DNA of 64,000 nucleotides, from positions 1,395,001-1,459,000 of the forward strand of contig NZ_CP019952.1 of the NCBI RefSeq assembly GCF_002021815.1, in the 5' to 3' direction. Position numbers and translations under genes: made by a program. Position 1 is the first letter of the stretch. Every line of letters starts with the position of its first letter. Positions 9,701 through 17,162 of the stretch are shown in pieces. This DNA is from Pseudomonas parafulva (GTDB taxonomy: Bacteria; Pseudomonadota; Gammaproteobacteria; Pseudomonadales; Pseudomonadaceae). The notes beneath the pieces were generated by a model. That model saw only the letters and a list, made by a program, of their open reading frames with translations, made no database searches and was not told the origin of the DNA.

Positions 9701-11858
9701 CGCCCGCTGCGGTGTCTGGGTCTTGTGCAACTTCCGCTTCGCGTTCTTCGGTCACCATGCGGCTGCAGCCATCGAAGGTGAGCACGGTGATCACGCCGGT
9801 ACTGCTGGTGACCGACTGCGTGGCCAGCCCGGCAGCGCCTTCTTCGGGATGGTTCACTAGCCCGTACTCATAGCGCTGCTTGGACTCCTCCATGCCCTGG
9901 CCCGGCGCTAGGGTTTCCTCCACCACGCGGGCCAGGGCGTCGTAGCGGCGGCGAATGCTGTTGCCGGTGTCATCTTCTTCGTAAACGTTCTGACCATGTA
10001 GGCTAGATACAGCCATGCTGGTGGTCTTTTGCACCAGATCGAAGCCGAGCACGGTTTCATCGGTCCAGTACTCCAGGCCATAGACGTCGTCGACGACCTT
10101 GCGGTACCCCCATTCGATACGTGAACTGCGGCTTTCAATGGCCCGGCGCACCGTGTCGGTACTGTCGTCACCATAGCGGGTGGTTACCTGGTAGTCGGGG
10201 CGGCCGTGCAGGAAGGCATTGTCAGGCAGGTTCAGGTAGCCCCGTTCCACCTTCAGCAGCAGCTGTTCGCGCTCATCGGGCTGGCTGGGATTGAACACTT
10301 GCAGCACTTGTTCTTCACAAGGCGCAAGCCACTGGCTCGCCTGGCCAAGGCTGGCTAGCGCCGGGAAGGCTTTGTAGGTTAGCCGCGTACGTTGCACGGG
10401 GGCGTCGTTGGGCATATTGGGCACGGGGTAAACCGTTTTGCATTTCAAATTGCGCACAAAGCCCTGCGGGTCAGGCGGACAGGCCCAGGTGTCTCCGTCT
10501 TTTTCGCCTTCCTTGTCATAGTACTCGTAGGTGGTGCGTACACCGGTGGGGGCTTGCTCCTCGGTGACGTTGCCGTAATCGTCGAAGTGGGTGATCGCGG
10601 TTTCCAGGTGCAACTTGCTGGCGTCATCACGCAGCTTCCAGCGTTTGGTGATGGTCTTGGGCAATTGGAAGTAGCGCGGCTGATCGTCGAAGCCGATGCC
10701 GGGGCGTTCATGGAAAACAGTTTCGGTTTCTTCGATATGGCCATCCTGTTCGAGCGTTTGCTTGGTCATCAGGTGGTAGCGGTTGAACGTCTGTGTCTGC
10801 TTGCGTGCGACCTTGCCTGCTTTCCAGTAATGGGCGGTGACGCTGTAGCGGTAGGAGGATTGTGCGCGGTACAGGTTGTCTTCGCCGTCGTCACGCCAGC
10901 TGATACCGCTGTTGCTGCCGACAAAGCTGTGTGCCACTTCGATGCTGTTTTCCTCGTCGAAGTGCTCGTAGGTGTAGGTCGTCCTCATCGGTGGCTGATC
11001 GGCGCGGGGCTTGACTTCATGGCTGGTCACCCGTGGCCAAGCCCTTTGAGGGTTTGTCCCGGGCAGCAGATGGCCAGGGTCGTCATTCTCCCCGTAGCGG
11101 ATTTCCTCCACGGTGCCCGAGGGTGCGGATACTTTGGCAAGGCAGGTTAGACCACGGGCGGTGGTGTAGCCGAAGCGCCAGTTGCCGCCCACTTCAGGAG
11201 GCAGCTTGACCTCAACCAGTACTCGGTTTTTAAGTTCCAGCATGTAGCGCATGAACGGAAGGCCTTCAGCACCGGCCCCAGGGTGAGCATCAATGGTTAC
11301 CCTGCCATCGGTGTACTTCAACGCCAGCAGCTGTGCGCCATAGTCATCAACGATTTTTTCCAGCCGGCGGTTTTCTGGGACGTAGCTGAGGGTTATCCCG
11401 TGGCCGGAGGGCGCCCTGACTTTGCTGGGCAGCGCAATAGGGTTGAGCACATCGTGCAGGGTCAGTATTTCCACAAGGCCAGACTTGTGCTCCACCCGGT
11501 ACGAGCCATTTTCGCCGTCGTCGTAAAAGTGAAAGCTATGAATTTTCTTTTCACGCATAGCCGGTTGCGGACCACTGCCAGTGACCTTGTAGCTTTCCCC
11601 CGTGTGCAAGGTAAGCATCTGGGTCGCGGGGTCGTATTGGGTCAATGCTAACTGCCAGCCGGTGCCAAAACCCGAGTCTTGTGTGTTGAACGGGCTATAC
11701 GACAGGCGCAAGGGCAGGTTGGGGCCGGTCAGGTCATTGCCGGCCGGCATTTGCAAGTCGATCGCCAAGTTGTATTGGCCCGTGCGCTGGTCGACCTGGT
11801 TTTGTACAAAGCTCTGGAAGTTGGTGGCGTTGCTGTGAGCACCCGCAGAACTGGCCAT
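6759..11858 (-). CDS. Rhs1: full-length Rhs repeat protein with complete core and membrane/low-complexity tail
   Basis: A 1699-residue protein of the RHS/YD-repeat family, whose members form a large beta-shell around a variable C-terminal domain. It begins without signal peptide, PAAR or VgrG region; the N-terminus (VDQRTGQYNLAIDL) is shared with Rhs2. Many YD repeats follow (for example YDALGRLWKTT, YDDRGRLQEV). The core is intact (LLGFNGEVRE, GRGYRAYNPGLMRFHSPDS, GINPYVYCGGNPVNWYDPSG), ending near residue 1433. The last ~266 residues hold two or three hydrophobic segments (about 1454-1530), then a Ser/Thr/Ala-rich stretch encoded by 9-bp repeats, and end GKWVATNRSSYRPPR. No known nuclease, deaminase or ADP-ribosylation motif is apparent in this tail. 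The start codon lies 2 nt after the stop of the upstream secreted protein, so the two are translationally coupled. Confidence 0.92.
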   Translation of the reverse strand: MASSAGAHSNATNFQSFVQNQVDQRTGQYNLAIDLQMPAGNDLTGPNLPLRLSYSPFNTQDSGFGTGWQLALTQYDPATQMLTLHTGESYKVTGSGPQPAMREKKIHSFHFYDDGENGSYRVEHKSGLVEILTLHDVLNPIALPSKVRAPSGHGITLSYVPENRRLEKIVDDYGAQLLALKYTDGRVTIDAHPGAGAEGLPFMRYMLELKNRVLVEVKLPPEVGGNWRFGYTTARGLTCLAKVSAPSGTVEEIRYGENDDPGHLLPGTNPQRAWPRVTSHEVKPRADQPPMRTTYTYEHFDEENSIEVAHSFVGSNSGISWRDDGEDNLYRAQSSYRYSVTAHYWKAGKVARKQTQTFNRYHLMTKQTLEQDGHIEETETVFHERPGIGFDDQPRYFQLPKTITKRWKLRDDASKLHLETAITHFDDYGNVTEEQAPTGVRTTYEYYDKEGEKDGDTWACPPDPQGFVRNLKCKTVYPVPNMPNDAPVQRTRLTYKAFPALASLGQASQWLAPCEEQVLQVFNPSQPDEREQLLLKVERGYLNLPDNAFLHGRPDYQVTTRYGDDSTDTVRRAIESRSSRIEWGYRKVVDDVYGLEYWTDETVLGFDLVQKTTSMAVSSLHGQNVYEEDDTGNSIRRRYDALARVVEETLAPGQGMEESKQRYEYGLVNHPEEGAAGLATQSVTSSTGVITVLTFDGCSRMVTEEREAEVAQDPDTAAGDEKPRKRERVAQRNYDELGQLKDETSFDYFDDKTLTLQTTFEYDAWGKLCKTTLPHGVTQHSEFSPFGEAGDIVTQWVETPGNPGVRQQQQVTESNGFDKPAAHYRLDDAGNIVGRRDFSYDGLGRCTLEEHTFKRNDKPVSRIRKYTYDSEGRVTRSERPDQSAVLSRFALHSAAPLAEQLLVERRKDLEPTLAWQRDYDGLERLKSLTAGKQKETYNYKRNTSLVETRTTAQRTFTYHYRPARSAQPSQIDVNTAKSATFDYDPRTSSISSASDAQGTHSYTYTDQGYLLRTQWVGEGAIGHHCDYRSSFQGMQLGYRESDGVQVDHTYNDLGQLEKTCQGDLVAQFEYDALGRLWKTTTQDLSNTQVLVCLQTYDELGREINREQTLTRHDGTTLSQSIALTWQEDDQLRSRTLTRDGKQLLLETFDYDTLDRLEQHNCQGTALPQNGAGRFIKNQFFVYDELNNLTECYTDFADGTSDEAFYTYDGFILKQAEHSLQPDYPASQAFEHDAEGNLLNDEQGNKLVYDDRGRLQEVQRSSDGLPLYRYRYDGHNDLIGVRHEQAAEVTRRYQGYRLTSTRDADLLTEYLYAGERPLGLQRPASTADNRLFMTDAANSVIGECSKDELHANTYSAYGDSPDNAPLVGLLGFNGEVRERALGWSLLGRGYRAYNPGLMRFHSPDSASPENAGINPYVYCGGNPVNWYDPSGHYGMRNSTEYPYVPPVAQPKPKADWRSWLGVALGAVFAVVSFMLLPPVGLTMAFSLGAASLAIDVAGTVVSVVGLVTMNETVNDWAFGLGITSALSTLGIIGYSRLAAKGAGKAASIGTQTDSAASLSGPRVIAREGDVFFGRRFGTAPGRLWRKVTTPFNNNISTQTVATGIGVDAGTQFSPTMLSDAATSMSPPQSIRSTAPTASSASTASTASTASSRSIGATQLETRFTPPPPNKVSPGSILGFERDPVTGKWVATNRSSYRPPR
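6913..6966 (-). repeat. 9-bp in-frame tandem repeat in the Rhs1 tail
   Basis: Six 9-bp units, three exact copies of GACGCAGTA on the plus strand followed by three variants. On the coding strand they give Thr-Ala-Ser triplets (STASTASTASSAS). Slippage here would change tail length in steps of three residues without breaking the frame. Confidence 0.85.
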
Positions 11859-11860
11859 GT

Positions 11861-12448
11861 TCAGTTACCCCTCTCGGCAAAGGTGACTACGATACAGGCG
11901 AGCTCTCCTTGCTTAATTGGGTCACCTTTGCCGGTCACCCTGAAGCCACGGCTTGGCGCATTGCTATCGATGCCGTTGTTGGTCAGGTAGCCCGGTTTCT
12001 CGGGGCTACCAGCGTAGGTCCATAATTTGTCGATGCCTATTTTTTCCAGCGAAGCGTTGGCTCGGCTTGTATCGAGTTCAACCCAGGCGCTGTTGACCTT
12101 TTCACAACGCTCGTTATTAGTGAGCAGAAGCGTCGATTTGATCGGTACGTTCCGAATGCGGATGGCATGCGGCGCTATGACGCTACCGTCTACTTCCGCG
12201 CACTCTTTTTTGGGGAGCAGTTTCTGGGGTAAGCCGCCAGGTATTGCCGTCAGTTCCAGCCCGCAAGCAGGCTCGGTGTTGTTATCCACTGTCTGGTACA
12301 GGGCGAGCATAGGCGTTGGGTCGGCCTGGGGTGAATCTGCGGTGCCAGCACCCAAGGCGGCTGTGCCATACACAAGCACGGGTGCGGCCAACATCAACTG
12401 TTTCATGGTCGATGGGATGGCTAGGCGCCAGCAGTTTAATGGTCTCAT
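11861..12448 (-). CDS. Exported protein of unknown function coupled to Rhs1
   Basis: No family is recognised. The ORF is 195 codons. The ATG at 12448 is preceded by GGGAG at 7 nt and is preferred; an in-frame ATG at 12406 has no ribosome site but would give a shorter n-region. A hydrophobic segment (QLMLAAPVLVYGTAALGAG) followed by a probable cleavage site indicates export. The mature part contains four Cys residues in pairs that could form disulfides (ACGLEL, KKECAEVD, NERCEKVN, LACIVVTF), and an ending typical of a small beta protein. Because it is coupled to Rhs1 and heads that transcript, it may serve Rhs1 as partner, chaperone or anchor. An immunity role is less likely, since immunity genes normally follow the toxin. 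Confidence 0.75.
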   Translation of the reverse strand: MRPLNCWRLAIPSTMKQLMLAAPVLVYGTAALGAGTADSPQADPTPMLALYQTVDNNTEPACGLELTAIPGGLPQKLLPKKECAEVDGSVIAPHAIRIRNVPIKSTLLLTNNERCEKVNSAWVELDTSRANASLEKIGIDKLWTYAGSPEKPGYLTNNGIDSNAPSRGFRVTGKGDPIKQGELACIVVTFAERGN

Positions 12449-12762
12449 ATTTAGGCTCCCTGTTCGTTCAGGTGACTTGAACAGTTAGAAGAAACGTATT
12501 TACGTCGTTGGGTGAATAAGGCGGTGTGTTCGGAGCTTATTGAACTTGTTGGGGTGTGACACCTATTAGAATTAACAGGTGCGCTAAAGGTGCCTGGGTG
12601 GGCATCGAGGGGGCATGCAAGTTTTTGAAGGGTTGTCACCTGGTAGATTTATCAGGTGCAAGCGTGCCTTGAGCGGGCGTGCTACCTGTTATTTCTGCCA
12701 GTAGCCAGCGATGGGCAGTAGTCTGAAAACTAGGGGCATCTCAACCCGCCTGGAGCCTATCC
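12449..12762. promoter_or_regulatory. Divergent promoter region with repeated 22-bp dyads
   Basis: The 314 bp between the Rhs1 operon (minus) and the Ig/TULIP-like operon (plus) contain two 22-bp palindrome-like elements, 12560-12581 and 12637-12658. Each has the form CACCT-12 bp-AGGTG with a shared AT-rich centre (TAGA-TTA). They match at 18 of 22 positions and lie 77 bp apart. A weaker third copy is at 12683-12704 (about 14 of 22). This is the look of an operator for a dimeric regulator that could control both transcripts. No regulator gene is adjacent. No coding frame in the region is convincing. Confidence 0.6.
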
Positions 12763-14589
12763 ATGGTGCCTCAACGCCCAGTGAAAAATAGGGGACAACA
12801 GTCCCCGCGTAACCCCGCACCTGAAATCCCCGCGCAAAATGCGTTGGGTGAAATTGACCTCAATGAATTAAATGGCCAGCCGTTGAAGTTTCTGATCAAG
12901 GATGCGGACTTAAAGTTCGGTCAGTATATCTTCCCCGTCTGGCGAGGTCTCGCCGCAGACGGCACGCCTTTTGATGACCTGGGTGCGCAATGTGAAGTGC
13001 CTGTGGACTACGACACTACAAAAACGATGGTGGCCGAGATTTCTAATCGTTTTGTTGAACCCTTTGATGGTGGGTGGGCATTTTTATCATACAAGGTTGA
13101 TGACCGGGCAGAGAGCACCCCGGATTCACACCGCGTCTTTTGTTACTTGGGTTTGCGCGACCGTGGCGATGTTACCGAAGCCCTGGCGGTTGCGCAGGCG
13201 CGAGAGTCGCATGACCGTGTGATTGTCGCAGCAGACCTTGAAACAGAAGGTGTGCGTTTGCTGGCGCCAAGTTACCGGGCCATGCAGGCCGGCGACCGCA
13301 TCGAACTGGTGGTGCGCAAGTTCAATGCGGCAGGCGACGAGGTAACGCCTCCGGCGAGCGAGTTGTTTGAGGTGACCGAAGCCAATGTGGGCGAACCTTT
13401 GCAATGGCAGGTGGCCAAGTCGCATTTCATTCGCGTGCAGGAGGGCAGGGTAGCGTTTCAGTACACCGTCACGCTGGTCGGTAACGGCGAAGAAGTTGTT
13501 TCCCCTGTGCAGGAAATGGCAGTAGCCAGGGCTTCGAGCCCCGTTGACCTGTTGCCAGAGGCTAAGCTCGATGGTTTTACGGGGGCGCCGCTTGACCCTG
13601 GCAAGTTTCCCGACGGGGTAACTGTGCGTGTGCCGGTAAACCCCGATGTGCAAGCGGGGGACTACTTGCTTCTGCACTGGAAAACACCTCTCAAGACCGA
13701 GCCTGAGGTGCAGTTCGCGCGTATGGATGCCAGCAGCCTGGAAAGCGATGAAACCGTGTTCCGAGTTGACGCGGCGTTGCTTGTGCCGGGTGATCACCAA
13801 GTGTTCTACCAAATTGCGCGTGCGGGCCATGCGCTGACGTCGCAACGCCTGGATGTCGAGTTCGAAACGGCACGCAACCTTGCTGCGCCAAGCATCGAGC
13901 GCGCTAGCGAAGATGGCAGTGGCAAGCAAGTGCTATTGGCGGACAGCGCGATTTTAGGGGCTTACGTCACGGTGCCTGATGTGCCTTTGCGCCCCGGCGA
14001 ACACCTTGAGGTTCACTGGGACGGTTATGAGCATAACGGCAAGCAGATTACCACCACGCCGGTGGAGGAAGGCGGCCGACGCTTCAAGATTGACCCCAGC
14101 GTGGTGGCTGCGAACATGCACCAGCCCGGCGCGGATAACAGCAGGCGTTTTAAAGTGTTCTACCACATCGTCGATGACGAGGGGGGGCGCTCGGCGGCGT
14201 CCCAACCTGTGGACTTGCGTGTTCAGCCGCTGACGTTCGATAACAATATCAAGTGCCTGCAAGCCCAGACCAACGGCGAACTTTGGCGGTCCAAGCTTGT
14301 TGCGAACGGTGCAATGCTCGAAGTGTCCGGCGCGTTACTTTGGCCGTTCGCTGCGCCAGACCAACTGTTCACACTGGCCATTCAAGACGGCGTCATATTA
14401 CGGGATCGAGTGCCGGTGACACCTGTCGAATTTGCTAACAAGCGGATACAGCAATGGTTGAGTGTTGCGGTTTATAACGGCTTGGACGAAGGCAAACAAT
14501 ACACCATCAGCGGAAATGTCAGCTTCGACAAGGGCGACAGTTGGCATAAACTTCTGCCGCTGTTAATCATTCCTAAAAAGTCAAAGTAG
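12763..14589 (+). CDS. Multi-domain Ig-like repeat protein
   Basis: 608 residues with no signal peptide and no membrane segment. The ATG has GGAG 8 nt upstream. The sequence divides into four or five beta-rich modules of ~100 residues. The clearest are residues ~265-375 (LDPGKFPDGVTVRVPV, AGDYLLLHWKT, GDHQVFYQIARAG) and ~380-490 (GAYVTVPDVPLRPGEHLEVHW, FKVFYHIVDDEGG), with the repeated pattern Leu-x-x-Gly...Gly-Asp...Leu-x-Trp...Phe-Tyr-x-Ile. These look like the Ig-like modules found in large pseudomonad surface proteins. It is the first gene of the plus-strand run, 82 bp before the first TULIP-like gene (61 bp before an upstream ATG). Function unknown; a structural or binding role with the Rhs protein is inferred only from position. 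Confidence 0.75.
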   Translation: MVPQRPVKNRGQQSPRNPAPEIPAQNALGEIDLNELNGQPLKFLIKDADLKFGQYIFPVWRGLAADGTPFDDLGAQCEVPVDYDTTKTMVAEISNRFVEPFDGGWAFLSYKVDDRAESTPDSHRVFCYLGLRDRGDVTEALAVAQARESHDRVIVAADLETEGVRLLAPSYRAMQAGDRIELVVRKFNAAGDEVTPPASELFEVTEANVGEPLQWQVAKSHFIRVQEGRVAFQYTVTLVGNGEEVVSPVQEMAVARASSPVDLLPEAKLDGFTGAPLDPGKFPDGVTVRVPVNPDVQAGDYLLLHWKTPLKTEPEVQFARMDASSLESDETVFRVDAALLVPGDHQVFYQIARAGHALTSQRLDVEFETARNLAAPSIERASEDGSGKQVLLADSAILGAYVTVPDVPLRPGEHLEVHWDGYEHNGKQITTTPVEEGGRRFKIDPSVVAANMHQPGADNSRRFKVFYHIVDDEGGRSAASQPVDLRVQPLTFDNNIKCLQAQTNGELWRSKLVANGAMLEVSGALLWPFAAPDQLFTLAIQDGVILRDRVPVTPVEFANKRIQQWLSVAVYNGLDEGKQYTISGNVSFDKGDSWHKLLPLLIIPKKSK

Positions 14590-14671
14590 ACGAAGCCGGC
14601 GTCGGCCCAAATCCGTCTGACGGTCGGGTTGGCGTCGCACCAATCAATGCATGGGCATGGAGACTAAAGCG

Positions 14672-17161
14672 ATGAAAATTGAAAGTGCTGGAGTGGCTCA
14701 AGCGGTAGAAAATCAATCACTTGAAGCATTTTATAAAGCAATGGATGCGGGCCCTAAAACATGGGGTTGGGATGCGCTGTTAGTGTTTTCCAGGAGCGCT
14801 ACAAACGCGCTGCTCTCGCAGGAGTACATTGATCGGGCGCATATTCCGGAGTTGTTCTTTCCCCCTTTACCCGATGGCAATGTCGACTCCGGCAATGGTA
14901 TCGAGCATGTCTTGCTCGGGCTGCGTCTCGACAAGGCGAGGCTGTCGTTCGAAAATGCAAACTTGAAGGACCCGAAAGCTAAGTTGCAAATGCGTCTGGT
15001 CGGGGGGAAGCATCTTGAAGTGATCGAAACATTTCTGGATGGCAAGCCGGTCAGGAGCGTGCAAGCCCTGATCCTCTACAACGCCGCTACGCACGCTGTG
15101 CTGGATATGAACATTACGTTAGACGCCGTAGCCGGTGCCGTTGATGAAAGCGGTAAAGTTTTACTTGATATCAATAAAGGTTATGACCATCTGTTCAGTG
15201 GTGGCGGCACTGGGCCTGAGCGCGTTCGCTTGGGCTTGTATTTCAAAGAGCTGTTTGAAACCTGGGCGAAGGAAAAGAAAGAAATACTGCAGTTCCCGCT
15301 CAGCGAACTGGCCGTTGACGATACTTCACTGCTCAATCCCGGCGTCTTTATGTTAGGGACTCATGCAGAGCCCGGTGCGAAAGTGTTGGGTAGTGCGAAT
15401 CAGGGGGACGGTGCAGTGGTGGTGTTCGTTGCCATGCGCGGAAATGATTCAGGTGCTTATCCTCCAGAGGATAAAGATTTGTTGTACATGCTGCCTGATT
15501 CGACTGACCCGTATACCAGTAATTTAGTGTTGTCGCACAAGCTGGTTGCGCAGCACGTCGTGAAGCTGGGCTTTGACCAGTTTGACTGGATGAAAGGAAA
15601 GTTTGACCTGGTGGCGTTGAAAGACGACCGCTACCGAGTGGATGAAAACCGCTACAAATTGGTGGCCAACGCCATGAGCGGTGGAGCCTATGCCGAGATC
15701 GATTACTCTGATACCAACCATGGTGGGACATTGCAGCCGTGGCGCTGGAGGTTGAACATGGTCGGCGCCACCATCAACCTGTTTGACGAGGGCAGCGAAG
15801 TTGTTTTCGATAAAAGGATGCTGAAGATAAACTGGTCCTCCGCTATGCCAGTGGGTACTTTGGTGTATTGGCTTCAGACCGGCAATTCCTCCGGCGACAC
15901 CATTCCTCTGCAGGTCTCTGCGAAGGTAGAGATTCGTGCAGATTGTAAGTTTGATGTTTCGCGGGAGGCCAATAAAACCACGCTTAAGTTTTCGGTGAGC
16001 AACTTTGAATCGAGTGTAGAGATTTCTATTCAAGACGGCTTCCGTTCTGGGGATGCTGGCAAAGATGCCAGAGCAAGATCCGAAAATCTAAAAGCGCCAC
16101 TGGAGGCTGCATTGATTAAGGCTGCCAAGGAAAAACTTGAGAGCCTTAAGAACATGACGTTCGAAATTGATGCGTTGCGTCTTAACCAATTGCTATTCCG
16201 AGGCGATAATGTCGTTGATCCGCGCGATGTGGCGGTGCCGAACGACTTGACCCTGCTCGGTAACTTGGCGCCCAAGCGCACCGCGATGTCCATCACGCCT
16301 CTGGAACCGATCGTGGCAAGCGGTGGGTTTATTGATTTCAGCGCCTCGTCTACAAGCGGTATCACCTGGACAGTGGAAAATCTCCCTGGCGAAACTGGAG
16401 AAACTGGGAAGTTCGCTACACCGTCGGTGGGGCGATATACGGCGCCATCCGATGACGCCTTGGTTACAGAAGGCCAGCGCCGAGTGATTGTGAAGGCCAC
16501 CAGTGGGGAGCAGGTCAGCCGCGCGCTGGTCAGCATCGTACCTAGCCATGTCTCGGTGAACCCTTGGGTGGCGGTGGTAAGCCTGGGCAAAAATTATGCA
16601 TTGTCGGCGGGCACTCCCGATAATGCCGAGCTGAAGTGGAATCAGCCAGAACTGGGTAAAGTCGATAAGGATACCGACCCGCTTAACCCAGGGGGTCAAA
16701 AGTACACCGCGCCAACCACATTGCCTAAGCGTGAATCAAACCAGCCGAACCATTACAGAGTGCTGCGCCTTGACGAGGTCACCGTTGAGCCGGCTGCAGG
16801 TGGCACGCCCGCGACCATCGACATGCTGGTCGTTGGGGCCAAGAGCCCCAACTACTGGATAGAGCCAGCAGTCAATGCCGATGGCTCCGTGGCGCTGCCT
16901 TTCTATAGGCTCAATCTAGACATGGAAAAGGTCAAGGTACCTGAGCCAATCGAGTGGAACGTGCTGCGCGGTAGTGGGACCATTGACAGCAACACCCAAA
17001 CCTATAAGCCCGCACCCGGTTCTGACGACCAGTACGTCATCATATCGGCCTTCTACGTCAACGACTCCCCCGATACCCACGACTATGTGATTTTGCCACT
17101 GCCATTCGTACCGGTGCGCAATTACGCCGAGATTCTCAGCCCAACCATCAAGGAGGTTTGA
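14672..17161 (+). CDS. TULIP/P47-like protein A with Ig-like C-terminus
   Basis: 829 residues from the ATG at 14672, which has GGAG 9 nt upstream; in-frame ATGs at 14651 and 14657 lack a good site. No signal peptide. The N-terminal start (TWGWDALLVFSRSATNALL, about residues 29-47) has the Gly-Trp-Asp...Asn-x-Leu pattern that opens clostridial P47/OrfX proteins, which have the TULIP lipid-binding fold. The ~470-residue N-terminal part is rich in alternating amphipathic strands. Ig-like modules follow from about residue 530, each ending in a Tyr-Thr-Ala-Pro type strand (GRYTAPSDD, QKYTAPTT, QTYKPAPGS). The last ~75 residues (LNLDMEKVKVPEPIEWNVL) recur in the protein at 26382-27986. The TULIP assignment is by eye and needs a structure search. 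It sits in an apparent operon with the next gene (1-nt gap). Confidence 0.7.
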   Translation: MKIESAGVAQAVENQSLEAFYKAMDAGPKTWGWDALLVFSRSATNALLSQEYIDRAHIPELFFPPLPDGNVDSGNGIEHVLLGLRLDKARLSFENANLKDPKAKLQMRLVGGKHLEVIETFLDGKPVRSVQALILYNAATHAVLDMNITLDAVAGAVDESGKVLLDINKGYDHLFSGGGTGPERVRLGLYFKELFETWAKEKKEILQFPLSELAVDDTSLLNPGVFMLGTHAEPGAKVLGSANQGDGAVVVFVAMRGNDSGAYPPEDKDLLYMLPDSTDPYTSNLVLSHKLVAQHVVKLGFDQFDWMKGKFDLVALKDDRYRVDENRYKLVANAMSGGAYAEIDYSDTNHGGTLQPWRWRLNMVGATINLFDEGSEVVFDKRMLKINWSSAMPVGTLVYWLQTGNSSGDTIPLQVSAKVEIRADCKFDVSREANKTTLKFSVSNFESSVEISIQDGFRSGDAGKDARARSENLKAPLEAALIKAAKEKLESLKNMTFEIDALRLNQLLFRGDNVVDPRDVAVPNDLTLLGNLAPKRTAMSITPLEPIVASGGFIDFSASSTSGITWTVENLPGETGETGKFATPSVGRYTAPSDDALVTEGQRRVIVKATSGEQVSRALVSIVPSHVSVNPWVAVVSLGKNYALSAGTPDNAELKWNQPELGKVDKDTDPLNPGGQKYTAPTTLPKRESNQPNHYRVLRLDEVTVEPAAGGTPATIDMLVVGAKSPNYWIEPAVNADGSVALPFYRLNLDMEKVKVPEPIEWNVLRGSGTIDSNTQTYKPAPGSDDQYVIISAFYVNDSPDTHDYVILPLPFVPVRNYAEILSPTIKEV

Positions 17162-17162
17162 G

